NCBI GenBank assembly: GCA_022818135.1 | Contig: JAFMSR010000032.1 | Span: 413,779-477,778, forward strand | Length of the DNA: 64,000 nt | Reading direction: 5' to 3' | From: Saxidomus purpurata | Lineage: Eukaryota; Mollusca; Bivalvia; Venerida; Veneridae | Shown: positions 10,850 to 22,635 of the stretch, piece by piece | How positions within the stretch are numbered: position 1 is the first letter of the stretch | Layout of the letters: every line of letters begins with the position of its first letter | Notes under the pieces: generated by a model | What the model saw: the letters and a program-made list of their open reading frames with translations, nothing else | Told to the model about the DNA's origin: nothing | Databases searched by the model: none | Position numbers and translations under genes: made by a program

Positions 10850-11660
10850 AGTGCCAGAGTGAGCTATTAGGATCGCATTCCGTCCGGGGTCCGTCGTAAG
10901 GCGTACGTCGTACGTCCGTTAACATTTTCCTTCAAACATCTACTCTGAATCCAATGGGCCAATGATATAACCTGGCAGGGATGTTCCTTGCATGAAGCCC
11001 TTTCATAGTTGTTCAAATAATTCCATTCCATGAAGAAATCTGGTTGCTATGGCAACAGAAAGGAAAAAATTAAAATGTCTTCTTCTCAAGAACAGGAAGG
11101 CTTAGAGCTTAGATATTTGACATGTGGCATCACCTAGTGGACCTCTACAAATGTTTTTTCAAATTATGACCACTGGGTCAAAATTGACCCCGCGCGGATG
11201 TCACTTGCTTTTACATAGGCTTAATGTAGGAAAAACTTTAAAAATCTTCTTCTCTGAAACCACAAGGCTTAGATATTTAGCATGTGGCATTACCAAGTGG
11301 ACCTCTACCAAGATTGTTCAAATTATGATCCCCGGGTTAAAATTGACCCAACCCGGGGTCACTTGTTTTTATATAGGTTTATTTAGGAAAAATTAAAAAA
11401 ATATTCTTCTCTGAAACCACAAGGCCTAGAGCTTAGATATTTAGCATGTGGCATTACATGGTAACCCTCTATCAAGATTGTTCAAATCATGACCCCCGGG
11501 TCAAAATTGACCGTGCCCGGAGGTCTCTTGATTTAACATAGGCTTATATAGAGAAAAATCTTGAGCCAAGGTCAAAATTGACCCTTTCTGCTATTGATGA
11601 TCTTCTATTTTAGCCAATGGTAGCCAGGTGAGCAATATAGGGCCATCTTGGCCCTCTTGT
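10850..11660 (+). repeat. Family A array element with 3' hairpin
   Basis: The left end keeps only the inner arm of the terminal hairpin (GTGCCAGAGTGAGCTATTAGGATCGC). Four to five units then run to the right end, which reads AGCCAGGTGAGC. A perfect stem-loop at 11639-11655 follows (AGGGCCA, loop TCT, TGGCCCT), and then CTCTTGTG. This is the cleanest right end of the family in the window. The same end occurs inverted near 62985-63010. Confidence 0.75.
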
Positions 11661-11712
11661 GTTGTATATATAATGACGTAACACTGATTTTGGTGCTTAA
11701 GGAACTATTTCC

Positions 11713-11915
11713 GAGCAAGCATAATACATCGCGCCGACATTGGTCCGATATCGCTCTCAATATCTGCCCAATACCAGATTTTTATATCGGACCGACCTCG
11801 GTTTTGCAAAGTTGACGCAATATCGCGCCGATGTCATTTCTGATATCAACCCAATATTGGACCGGCTTAAAAACCATATTGGACCTTTATTAACTATCAG
11901 ACCGATATGAAAAAC
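11713..11915 (+). repeat. GATATC-rich module, left copy
   Basis: It begins GAGCAAGCATAATACATCGC and is packed with CCGATATCG, GGTCCGATATCG and CCAATATTGGACC motifs, about ten GATAT/ATATC blocks in 200 bp. The module at 17165-17440 has the same motifs in inverted order and ends CATGCTTGCTGGG, the reverse complement of this module's start type. Confidence 0.6.
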
Positions 11916-12597
11916 TGTAGTAATTGTGCAGTACAAATGTACATATATTCTTGTACATAAAGAAACGTATGCACCATATACTGAAAAGGTCCGATGTATA
12001 ATGGCATTGACTATTACCTTAACCTGCTATATGGATAAGACTAGTTTTTCTTTACCGCTCCACAGACAACATTTTAAATTGCGAAAACCTGTGATAATAG
12101 CAAACTACTGTTCCTTTACTACATATGGGAGATAAACAATACAAAAACACATTGCAAACTTCAACAGTATTTCAGTTTGAATTGAATTAAGTAAAATATG
12201 ATTTACCTTTCCAAAAGATAACCCAATTGAGGAGAATTTGCACAAAGTGTTTATTTCAAATATGATCCAAAATGGCGGTATATTCCGGGCTAAATGAAGT
12301 ATAAATTAAAGCCAGACATATAAACAATCAAAGCACTGAAAGTACTGGTAGAGCGATGACCTTGAACAACAGTAGAGGTAGTTAAAGCACATAAACCATT
12401 CTCTTGTTCTCTAGCGCAGTAGCTTGTCATTTTGTAAAAGTATAGCACAATTCTTTAGATTTTTCATCAATGAGAATCAAGACAGATCCCAATTCTCTAT
12501 TCATTTCAAAACAAATACTGTTTGTAGGTAGGACAAACTGTAAGCAGTCATGGGTTCATATAACAGGAACAAAATACATGTGGAGCTATCACTGAAG
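11916..12597. other. Unassigned noncoding sequence
   Basis: No gene or recognised repeat. Short ORFs only. Confidence 0.4.
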
Positions 12598-12834
12598 TCC
12601 GCCTCCGTAGTCAAGTGGTTAGAGTTGATGACTTGAAATCACTGTAACCTCTCATGCATAGATTGATGGTTATGGGTTTGAGCTCTGCTTCAAGCCATGT
12701 CTCTTTATGAGCGAAAGTTGGCAGTTTCTTACGGAGAATAGGAGTCTAGTACTGGTTCTTCCCAGAAACAATAGTTTGGTGAACCGTTAAAATGACCAAA
12801 ATATGTTGGAACAGGCTTTAAATTCTTAAAACAA
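12598..12834 (+). mobile_element. tRNA-derived SINE-like unit (family S)
   Basis: The head resembles pol III boxes: TAGTCAAGTGGTTAGAG as A box and TATGGGTTTGAGCTCTGC as B box. The body (GTTGGCAGTTTCTTACGGAG, then AGGAGTCTAGTA) and the 3' end (GGAACAGGCTTTAAATTC) match 53042-53243, and the 3' part matches 55550-55636. Non-autonomous SINE status is inferred from the head plus shared body. No target duplication was identified. Confidence 0.6.
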
Positions 12835-12839
12835 GCTAT

Positions 12840-13580
12840 CACTAAATATAGTCTCATGACTTTTGACCCTTAATTGTGACATTGATCTTAAGCTGGCACA
12901 GTTCGAACATATGTGTTACGTGTCACATTTATACTCTGAAGATTTGACCTAAGTTTAATGTTAACCTTACATAGGGTCAAGGAGGTAAAGTCTAATAAGC
13001 TTTGACCCCCATGCGACCTTGACCTTGATCGAGGCAACATTTCGACCTAGCCTTCAAGAAAATCATTCAAGAGATTTGAAAAATATAGTCTCATGACCTT
13101 TGTACCTTAAATGAGACCTTGACCTTGAGGTTCATGGTCTTGGTAAGATGAACATTCATATCAAGTTTCATTAAAATCCTTTAAGCGGTTAAAAATATGG
13201 AGCAGACACTGATAATGAATCACCTTAAGTATGACTTTGAGCTGATATGTGTTCTGCATGTCATCTTGATGAGTTAAATATTTGACCAAATGTACATGGA
13301 AATCCTTCAAATTGAGGGGACACTAAACACCAATGACCCCTATTAAAAGTGTGACCTTAAGACAACAGGCTTGGAATATAAGTTCTTTGCAACATCTCGA
13401 TAAGATGAACATTTGACCCAAATTTCAAGATTTCAAACTTCAAGGGGTTGAGGACATTATGGAGCTGACATCAAATCAGCCATCAGACTGACTGATCAAT
13501 TTACAAACTGACTGACCGACAGACTGACTGACCAGCTGACTCGTCTATACCCCAAACTTTGTTTGTGGGGAGATAATAAA
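12840..13580 (+). repeat. GACCTTGACC-rich repeat (family E)
   Basis: It contains repeated phrases: GACCTTGACCTTGA, TCTCATGACCTTTG, AAGATGAACATTTGACC, and a terminal ACTGACCGACAGACTGACTG tract. It ends with CCCCAAACTTTGTTTGTGGGG, a hairpin-like right border. Units are too diverged to give a firm period. Similar in style to families A-D but with different sequence. Confidence 0.5.
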
Positions 13581-13655
13581 CTTACTGCTGAGGTTTACTA
13601 ACGCTCCCTTGCAATAAACTTGCTTGTTCCTGTAATAAATACAGACCTAAAACCT

Positions 13656-15210
13656 GTACTTATCTGGCACCTTCATTGAACAGGAAACCAAATTATGCAA
13701 CACAGTTTTTGAGCTATAAAAGCTAGGTAAGACATGAATAAGAATGAATATCATCTTATTTAAAATTAGTCTATATTAATTTGTACATAACTTATGAAAT
13801 TGCAAAGCTTCTCAGTATAGCTAAAAAATAAAATCAAAATTTCTCAATTTTTATTTAAAACATTTGCCAGGGAATCATACATTGAGACAGTTGTTTTTTT
13901 AGATTTTTACTTTTATGAGCATGTTTATTATAGTCTTAATAATACAGCTAGTACACTTCATGCGAAATTTCATGATTTTCAATTTGCGACAGGTTAATAG
14001 TAAGTGGAAATACCAAGTTCAGGCTTTACTTCTGACAGATATTCAAATATTAAGGTGTTTTTAAACATTAATAAATTTAAAGAACAACTGAACATGTACA
14101 CTAACACTGCCAATTAGCTTCATGAGAAATGGAAAATTCTTACTCAAAATTTACATGCTAATAGTCAGTGTCTTGAATTGTATGCAGTATTTACTTATTG
14201 GCATCAGTTATTAATTTGAAAAGACTTTCACAAAACTAAAACTTACAAAATGTAAAAACCCTTTTATGTGTACATGAATACAGTTGTCAAGAATGTTTCT
14301 GTTTGAAGTTGAACAGATAGTAGTATTTATAACTCTCTAAGAATTAAAGTGCTTTGATAACTAAGACAAATTTTACTGAACCCTAATTTCCTACCAAATT
14401 ATGAACTGCATGCTTTTGTTGCATATCTGGGAAACCTATTGCTACCACCTCAGTGGTCTACCTGACTTGAAATCACTACAATCTCTCATTGACAGAGGGC
14501 CATGGGTTCAAGTCGTGCTACCGATCATGGTTCTTATGCAGGACAGGGTTCTAGTACAGATCAGAATAGAATAAACTTTATTTCCAGTCAGGGGTCAATT
14601 ACCGTGTCATGTTAATCACAGAGTAAATGCTTAACAAATAAATAAAGATAGTAATGTAAACAAGGCTGAATTAGTATTGGCATAACACATTTAAGAAGGT
14701 CCGTCCTTGGCAGTATAAATGAGATGGTAGGTAGCCGTGGGTTTTATCCGGGTTCCCCCAGTAGTAAGGTACGTCACTATAATGCCAACACCTTTGCAGT
14801 CAATTCAAACGGTTTGCATCAGCTTATGTTTATATTTGTTGTTTGAATTCTGTGACTTTTACTAATGTTATTATTTTTTTTAAACCCAACTAAATTGACT
14901 CTTCTCTTAATTGGGTAATCCATCCAAATACTGAAGTACAGGCATTTCAGCCCCTAGTCACTTCATCTCCTAAAAGCTTAGATGGTTCAGGCTCCATAAC
15001 TGAATATGATGCTTTCATTTCAAAATAGGAGAGTAAGAAAATATCAATTATATCTTTAATAAGAATTGTACGTTTTTCCAAGAAAATAATTATGATATTA
15101 ATGACATTAATAGTTTCATCAGTTTGACATTTTTATTACATTATTTAATTATTTTGAATTCATCACATTTCAATTTCATATTTTTGCTATAAAGCTATTT
15201 CTCCTAATGT
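13656..15210 (+). repeat. 1.5-kb dispersed direct repeat, copy 2
   Basis: The homologue of 5149-6660, 8.5 kb downstream and in the same orientation. Its borders are GTACTTATCTGGCACC and AGCTATTTCTCCTAATGT. It holds the same internal SINE-like head near 14452-14535. Small insertions relative to copy 1 (for example near 14150-14170) account for its slightly greater length. DNA outside both ends is unrelated between copies. Confidence 0.8.
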
Positions 15211-15255
15211 CTGATGCCCATTTTCAATCATATTAAACAAGTAAAACAAAAAATT

Positions 15256-15540
15256 CCGTGGTCCAGTGATTTACGCTGTGGACTACCAATCCGGAGGTCT
15301 CTGGTTCGAATTCCGATCAGGGTACCTGAAATTAAAGAAACGCTTTTCAGTGTTTTCCAACCCATATGTTTCTATGTATGAGATTTTACCGTTGGTATCC
15401 ATATGACCAACACCCCAAGATTTAGCTTTCAGGGGATAGTGCAAGATGCAGAACGTGTCCCATTTTAGAGACACCCCTGGTTCTTTAGCATGCCCGGTGT
15501 ACAGCATAGATACATGGGACCTCAATTTGTAGGTCTTATC
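15256..15540 (+). mobile_element. tRNA-derived SINE-like unit (family T), copy 1
   Basis: The head GGTCCAGTGATTTACGCTG is followed by GGACTACCAATCCGGAGGTC and the strong B box CTGGTTCGAATTCC. The head aligns with 15695 (GGACTACCAATCCG is shared exactly). The downstream body diverges from the next copy. The ORFs here are not genes. Confidence 0.6.
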
Positions 15541-15694
15541 CGTAAAACCATTAGTTATGTTAGTGGAGGAGCTGGGGAATGAGCCCGTGATGCCTGGATT
15601 ACATTGGTCCAGTGCGTTACCACTGAACCACTGATCTGCCCTTTTCCCACCTTTCTACAGATGAACTGGTTTAAAACGCAGAGGTGATGTAGTC

Positions 15695-15990
15695 TAGGTG
15701 CGGTGCTCGAGTGGTTAACGGTCTGGACTACCAATCCGAAGGTCCAAGGTTTGAATCCCAGCCGGGGCACTGGAAATTTCATAAACACTTTCCAGTGCTA
15801 TATACACCGGGCATGTAAAAGAACCAAGGGGTCTATTTGTAAAAGAGCTAGGGTCTGGTACCCGGATTCCCTTGTACCTGCATCTGTCTCTCTTCAACCT
15901 ACGCCTGTCAAGGGTCTTGGCAAATTCACCCAGGGAGAAGTCCCAGGGTCGGCCAGGTCTATTAAACAATCAAAGAAAAAATAGTCTCGC
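15695..15990 (+). mobile_element. tRNA-derived SINE-like unit (family T), copy 2
   Basis: The head GTGCTCGAGTGGTTAACGG fits the A box, and CAAGGTTTGAATCCCAGC fits the B box. The body (CTGGTACCCGGATTCCCTTG, then CTGCATCTGTCTCTC) ends at an A-rich tail near 15970-15981. The body recurs without its head at 16000-16135. It is too degenerate at the acceptor stem to be a tRNA gene. Confidence 0.65.
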
Positions 15991-15999
15991 GTGTACATG

Positions 16000-16135
16000 G
16001 TGTATCTGTGATGTACACTAGGTGCATAAAAGTACCACCAGAGTCTGGTACCCGTATTCCCTTGTATGCATCTATTTCTTCAGCCTGTTTCACCTAAGGA
16101 TAACCCCCAGTGTCGGCTGGGACTCTAAACCACAC
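16000..16135 (+). mobile_element. Headless family T SINE fragment
   Basis: CTGGTACCCGTATTCCCTTG and CATCTATTTCTTCAGCCTG match the body of the preceding unit. The pol III head is absent, giving a tandem SINE plus fragment arrangement. Confidence 0.5.
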
Positions 16136-16423
16136 TGCACACAAAGCTAATGAATAGGTGAAATGACTACTACAGGGTTAAAGTCATGTGTACTGACTGC
16201 TCAACGGTGTTATATTGACAGTGTTATGTGGTCTAATGTTGATAATGGGATATTGTAATATTAATACTCGGGGTATTCTTTTTCTTATTTTCTGATTGGA
16301 TTTGGATCACTGGTTGTTTAGTACCGAATGACCGAGCGTAGTTATTAAACTACTTTCGTTTTTGAGTACCGGCGCACCGTCGGCAAACAAAAATAAAATT
16401 TCCTATTAAAGTATTCTAGTCAT

Positions 16424-16844
16424 AATCAGGTCTGAGAAAATTATTGATTGAAAAGATATATATACAAATATAATTAAATAGAACTTTAAAGAAGTTATAA
16501 ATACTTTTCCGTTTATATTTTTGCCGGACTTAAGCGACCGCAACGTCCGCAAAAGGCGTAATAATTGCATCCTTCCGAAATAAAAACAAAAACTTATGTC
16601 ACCGCCACCACCCTAATCATTATAAGGTTTCGAATCAGGCCTGAGAAAATTATTAATTGATTGAAAAGATAGATGTTTAATTAAATAGAACATTAAAGAA
16701 GTTATAAATACTTTTCCGTTGATATTTTTTGCTTAAATTTAAGCGACCGCATCGTCCACAAACATGTGACGTAATAATTTCATCCTTTCAACTTAAAACA
16801 AAAACTTATGTCACCCCTACCATCCTAATCATAACAAGGTTTCG
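16424..16844. repeat. Tandem duplication, about 209-bp unit, two copies
   Basis: Units 16424-16632 and 16633-16844 both run from AATCAGG through TCTGAGAAAATTATT-type sequence and AAGAAGTTATAAATACTTTTCCG to AAGGTTTCG. Substitutions and small indels separate them, so the duplication is not very recent. No coding content. Confidence 0.75.
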
Positions 16845-17164
16845 TATTGAGATAGGTCATATAAATGTGTACTGTTCATCTCATGCATGTCTTTATCGAT
16901 TGGTTTGTATAAACTTATAGAACTTTTTACTACAGCTGCGGAGGCATGAGAATCATGTTGTACTTTGGTCAATGGTAAATTTCTGGATTTTCTGGTATAC
17001 TGTTAACTATAGAGCGATGATGACGTCATCACTCTAAAAATTAAGTTGTCTTTATTGTTTTAAGACTTTAAGCGTTGCACTTCGCTCAGCAAAAATATAG
17101 AAATTCACTAACTTATATTCGGAGTTATTTTGTACTGCCTGTCTATTCCTCAAACGTGCCCCAT

Positions 17165-17440
17165 TTCTCTATTTCTGATATCAAACCAAGGTTGGACCGA
17201 TATCGAAACATCCACTGTGTTAAATAAGGTTTGTACCTATTTAGAGAAGAATTTAACGTAAATTCGTTCAATCTTAAACGATTTATGAAATAATTGAAAC
17301 ATATTTCTTCTTATTATACATAACAATGTTGTTCTCCGTAAACGGTTGATATCGGCTGAATATCGTACCAATATTAAAAACAGATATCAATCAGCCTACT
17401 TAAAACTGATATTGGTCCAATGTGCACATGCTTGCTGGGT
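17165..17440 (-). repeat. GATATC-rich module, right copy (inverted)
   Basis: Contains TTTCTGATATCAAACC, GGACCGATATCG, TTGATATCGGCTGAATATCG and CTGATATTGGTCCAATGTGC, ending CATGCTTGCTGGG. Read on the minus strand the end gives CAGCAAGCATG, comparable to the start of the left module at 11713. Confidence 0.55.
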
Positions 17441-17943
17441 TGTACACCTCTACACCTCGGTTGTAGGTGCGTAATTTTGTTATCTTACTTTTCTGAAAGT
17501 TTCATGTTTAGAAAAGGAATAGTTTTGAGGCAATACTGTAGATTAAGTTTGCAAGTCGGATCTCAAAATTGCCAGAATTGAAAATCCTTTCTTAATCACT
17601 ATTTTGGTTTATTATTCAGCAAATCATGATTGTATCTTATAAATATATTGATCTCATTTACTTATGGAGAGTCATGGCCGCATCCCCTTTTCAGCCAATT
17701 AAGGACGAAATTGGTATTTTCATAAAAAATTTTAATTTTCATAAGAACCTTAAATTTAGGTAAATTATTGCCCTCGCGTCAGCACGCAGACGAAACTCCA
17801 GCCGCCCTGGGCAATCTTCAGTGACCTGCCACACGCGTGACCGAGTTTTATGGCCCATCCAGTAGACGATCAACCGCTGTAAAACGGTATATCTTGTTAG
17901 GGGTCAATTATATTTCAAAACAATATATTTTAACAAAGATTAA
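17441..17943. other. Unassigned noncoding sequence
   Basis: No gene seen. Sequence near 17760-17900 is locally more GC-rich but has no usable ORF. Confidence 0.35.
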
Positions 17944-18426
17944 GTGACCAGTTCATCCAAAACTGGGATTCAAGATTCAAGATTGAATTATTCCAGTAGA
18001 GCTCTATTTTATAGACAGATCTTGTCTTTCAGATTTCAGCCGTATCTTGAATGTTTCAATGCAAATAAATTGTGTCAGTCATTTACACGTTTACGAGTTC
18101 CCTCTCATAGATTGCAAATTGAGGCCGGAAGATGGATTAGACCAGTTAGTATACCTATAGATGAAAGTAAGTGTAATGTGTCAGTGTCAAATACTAGGGG
18201 ATGGATATCATTTTGTAATAGAATGTCAAATATACAAAGATTTAAGAAAACAATATTACCCAAAGAAATACTGGGTCAGACCAAATATGCTCAACTTTGT
18301 GGAACTTTTATTTTCAGAAAATCAAATTATACATTCTGCTGCATTCTTAAATTCAGGCACACGTTTCATGAAGTGATTATTACAGTGAATTTGACTTGCC
18401 TGTGTAGTCCATTTATTTTAAATTGA
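17944..18426 (+). pseudogene. Non-LTR retrotransposon ORF2 C-terminal relic (CR1/L2-like)
   Basis: Across one frameshift near 18175 the translation gives the conserved carboxyl tail of many invertebrate LINE polymerases. The upstream frame reads FTRLRVPSHRLQIEAGRW, and the shifted frame gives a C-x-C...GDGYHFVIEC-type zinc-finger pattern followed by LRKQYYPKKYW. In the family this is the short cysteine/histidine region after the reverse transcriptase. Reverse transcriptase and endonuclease are absent, so the copy is 5'-truncated, as is usual for LINE insertions. It differs from the RNase H-bearing elements at 28-47 kb, whose C termini carry another finger. Family placement is from motif memory only. 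Confidence 0.6.
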
Positions 18427-19455
18427 ATGATATTCCATTTACATTTTATAGAAAATCATAAATGGTACATTGTGATAAAGGTGCTGCAATTATTATCTGC
18501 ATTTTAACTTTTAAGTTGCTAACCATTTACTTGGTTGCAATTACTGTGTTCTGTACTAATTTAATTCTGATAACATGTATCGAGGTTAATTGTTAAAGAC
18601 CCAATTAGGGTATCATTTGAAAATTAATAACTTCAGTGATCTTTTTATCCACATCAACTAAAAGCAACTGTAAACTCAACATTAGTTCTGATTTTACAAT
18701 ATACTTCTTTCTAAATCTGTCTGAAATTACCTTTGCATAAGTTTGCTCTTCATTAAATCCTTTAGTGTGTCGCTAAACAGTCCATGATATTATCAAAGTC
18801 TGTCCATAAAATGTCCACTTACATTATTGTCATAGGAGTTCTGTTCTTAAAAAAACATTGAATTATCACCAGAATATTCTTTCAGATGTACACATATCAT
18901 AAAAATACTTTCAAAAAGATGTTTGCTTTGAATCCACCAATCAGAAAGCATGCAGAAGTTTTTTTTTCTTCATATTTCCTCAATGCTCCAGTGGGTTAAC
19001 ATGTGTTGCATTCATAGTTTTATCTGTATAAACATGAGCAAATTCCTTTGATGAACCTAGAGATAAAATTGACCTCTTGTTATCAGTGACTGGTTTCCAA
19101 GGTTACAGTCTGTTATACTATGAAAACTGGATACAGGCCCTATTACAACAACAAAATAGTACATGTGGTGGTTGTTCCAAGATAAATAATGAAGGAAATT
19201 TTTAAAAGATGCTCCAGATTTTTTGTAAAATGAATGCTATATTTGTTCATGAGTACTTACTAGTATTTAAGTACTCAAATACATGTACATGTACAAGTAT
19301 TATAGTATATTAAGTGTTATTTGAAAATATATATGATTTCTCAAAATCACAAACTTTTCGATTGAAGATCATCAAGTAATTCCAAGAATTTTTTTGCTGA
19401 TAATATGGTATGAAACTTGAAATAAGCTGTAACAGTTGATAATACATTACAGGGT
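18427..19455. other. Unassigned AT-rich sequence
   Basis: May include the 3' UTR of the LINE relic just upstream, but no tail or duplication was found. No gene. Confidence 0.4.
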
Positions 19456-19575
19456 TTTACTCTCTCTGTTGTAGAGAGTAAATTAATTATTCTCTATTTT
19501 CTTTTGGAAATGAATGGACAAAAGAAAAATAAGACCAAATAGGAATAAGAATCAATGTATTGGCAGAGACATAAC
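19456..19575 (+). repeat. Short direct repeat with 10-bp hairpin, copy 1
   Basis: A perfect stem-loop, TTTACTCTCT / AGAGAGTAAA with a 7-nt loop (19456-19482), leads into about 95 bp that matches 21618-21739 closely (AAAGAAAAATAAGACCAAAT is identical). The two copies are 2.16 kb apart in the same orientation. Confidence 0.7.
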
Positions 19576-21617
19576 GATACAAGTATATACAATGCAATCA
19601 CATGATAAATTCTTTTAAACTATGATTGGTAAATTAACTGTAGTTACAAACTATTGAAATACAGTTATAACTTAATACAGTTCAAAAGTTTGTTCGTATC
19701 ATATAGTATGAGTTCACTAACTATAATTCACTGATATCACACATTTTAGTTAGAATCATTAAAATCCAGATCACATAAAAATGAATCACATTAAACACAG
19801 TGTCTTTTTGTTCCCAAGATAGTTAAAATATGTAAAACATTCAAGACATTTAAATACATTGTAACGCGATACAGAAAGTCACAAGGTCCTGTTGTGGTTC
19901 TACGATCGGGAAAACGAGCAAAACAATGAACGACAGCACGTCATCAGAGCTCTGGAAAAGACTAACACAAGCATATACATATATATATATATATAACAAG
20001 TAAAAAGTAAAACCACCAAGACGTCAGCAATTCCGTACATTATATGATCTTCAAGTTACTGATATTTGATAACATTTTGAAATAAGCAAAATACGTAAAA
20101 TCTCCGCGGAAACGCTCTCCAGATGCCTCAATACCATTGCAGCGTTATCCTGGTAAGAAAATCACGAATAGAAATAAAATAGAACTACAAAAAAATCATA
20201 ATTCCGTGAAATCAATAATCGTGAAAACCCCTGAAATATATTGACTGTTCAATAATTTTAATCAAAATAATGAAATCCCAATACTTGTTGTTATCATCAT
20301 CGGCAACAAGATTAGCAGAGGAACATTCAACAACTACATCTTCACCAGTAGCAGCAAAACTATCCTCACATCATCACCACCACTCCTATGATCGATTGAA
20401 TATCGACGAATTCTTACCAAAAGGTCCAATAATAAGCCCCCGATGGGTATCATTTTCAGAAGTATTTTGATACTGCATCTAATAATTAGCTAAAGCATGT
20501 TATAAAATGAAGACTTTGGCAAGAACGAAGTGCCACTTTTGCAAGACTGCAGAGATATAAACATTAAACATTTTACTGTTTTCAGCAAAAAAAGTAAAAA
20601 GACCACCCAGGTCTTTTTAAAATTACTATATACCTTTGTAAAATATTTTTCTGAGGTTGCTAGAAATTTGAGAAAACATTGCTTGCCAATCATCATGTTT
20701 TATGACATATTTCAAGATATGTTATGCCCTTTTACAATTTTGACACTTCATTGTCTTTGATATTATATCTTTAATAACTGGGAGGGCAGGTGGGTACTCA
20801 ATAATGTAATATGTCAATACTGAACCTCGAGTGAAGAAATGCGTAACTATATTCAATATATACCCAACGAAACAGCACGAAAAGCTCGTGACTAAATACC
20901 GCCAAAACTAAACATGTATACCTGTACAAATAAAAAAATAATAAACCCAATAGATACCGTATATCCTTTGAACGCCGATAGGTAATAAACCGTATACGCG
21001 GGTTAAGACAGGTTTGGCCTTCCATAGAAGTGACAGTTACCGTATGGAACACGTTTTGTCTGTATGAATTTAAAGGCTATGCCGACAGCTCCTGAATGTT
21101 GAAAACTCAGACGTCCGAGGCAAATGCTGACACTTTTAGACAACCTTGAAAATGACCTTGGACACAATTTTACCAGGTTTGAACATTTTCATTTTACCAA
21201 CGTTCGCGTACAGGCCCCTGTGGGATAGTGTTTTGAGCGCGTGCAAATATTTTTTCACAGACATAAAGCAGACATGTCGTACTCAAACCTAGGTATATTG
21301 ACATCTTATGACAACGCTTAAAATTGACCTCTCGTTAGCAAAAAAAAAAAAAATGAAGTCCATGCGCAGGTTGGCAGACAGGGTGACCCCTGCGCGTGAC
21401 CTCTGTAGATGGGCCAATGGAAATTTTACTTTCATGTTACAGCTCAATCTATTTGCTGACGTATACAACACGCGCAGTAAACCGAAAGTAGCATAATGTG
21501 ATGTACAGTGTTTACAAAAACACATGCATGTCTGTCGAGTGTGTAACAAAATATGCCGGTGTGCAAAGGATATAACAACATAGAAGAATTTCCATATCCA
21601 AACCGAGAATAATTTTA
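19576..21617. other. Unassigned sequence between two hairpin repeats
   Basis: No protein of a known mobile element is visible. The ORF at 20270-20470 has a His run and Ser/Thr-rich start and lacks any family signature. I see no evidence that it is expressed. If the flanking repeats are termini, this would be the interior of an unknown element. Confidence 0.35.
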
Positions 21618-21739
21618 TTTACTCTCTCTGTTGTAGAGAGTAAATTAATTATTCTCTATTTGGTTATGGAAATTAATGGACAAAAGAAAAATAAGACCAA
21701 ATAGGAATAAGGATCAATGTATTCGCAGAGACATATCGA
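21618..21739 (+). repeat. Short direct repeat with 10-bp hairpin, copy 2
   Basis: The same hairpin (21618-21644) and following sequence as 19456-19575, with a handful of differences. Flanking DNA differs between the copies. Confidence 0.7.
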
Positions 21740-22138
21740 GCAAACAAAGAGGGAAGCTGTACTTGCCTCGAAAGATGCTAATTCTGTTTGAAGACACATG
21801 TACCATATAACTATGTGAACTGTGACATGCGAGGTTCCTTCATCCGTTCAAACCGTGACAATAGTCATTGATACACTGTTCCTCTATCTACTCTAATTCC
21901 AATACACTGTTTCCTCCATCTAGGCATACAGCGTTGGCAACAATCGATACACTGTTTCCTCGATCTAGGCATACAGCGTTTAGCATGAATCGATACACTG
22001 TTGATTATTAATTTTCTACTTTCTATTTAAAATGCAAATGGTGGATTGGAAATAAGGGGAAGTAACTCGGGCCAATTACTACTATTTTGTTACACTATGT
22101 TTTATTTTTGGTTGAACACGGAAAATGTACGCCCGGGG

Positions 22139-22635
22139 ATGCTTCGAAATAGGGGTAACGTAAAACTATGCCTATGAACTGCTGTCTTTCAGGCGATATC
22201 ATATAGCGGGATAGTATGTCTCAAAGATGCGAATTTATACAACTCATGTCAGGTTATGGTTACGGTTAAGGAACATTTATTATAACCATGTTGTCTAAAC
22301 TTTGATAGACATAATAGACGTCTTGTTTAATTGTATGTCAACAAGTAGACGTAAAACAAGTGAACATGGACTACTTGGAGTGAACATTCCGGTGTCCACT
22401 TAAAGCTTCCATAGTATACCTGTTATATGATCTGTTAATTGGCAAACGTTTTGGTATTTTTAATTTAATAACATCCTTTCGGAATATTGAGTTACTTTAA
22501 CCCGAAATGCAAGAAAACTGCTTAAACTGCATCATAACCTGCTGGCATAATGTTGTACGCAAAGTTATTGAAATGTAAATGTTTGTGGATTTTTATAGAA
22601 ATTTTCTAAATGTTTTAAAACTAATTCATTAATGC
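22139..22635 (-). repeat. Foldback-family repeat abutting the assembly gap
   Basis: Matches the reverse complement of 54183-54910 over most of its length. Shared blocks include ACGTAAAACAAGTG, CATTCCGGTGTCCACTTAAA, the CTTTCAGGCGATATCAT border, and AAAACTAATTCATTAATGC against GCATCATTAAATTAGTTTT. The other copy carries an internal inverted repeat that is only half present here. The match runs up to the first N, so the element may continue into the gap. Confidence 0.7.

Noticed and set aside
15695..15775. tRNA gene
   Set aside because: A and B boxes are present but the acceptor stem does not pair, and the unit continues into a shared SINE body. The same reasoning excludes 15256, 28046-28106 and 58397-58460.
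17944..18426. 160-codon ORF as a host gene
   Set aside because: Its conserved part is the C-terminal tail of LINE polymerases, and the true frame switches near 18175.
20270..20470. 66-codon ORF with a His run as a gene
   Set aside because: Low-complexity composition, no motif, no splice or promoter support.
19456..21739. LTR retrotransposon with 120-bp LTRs
   Set aside because: Repeats do not start TG or end CA, no primer binding site or pol-like frame is visible between them.
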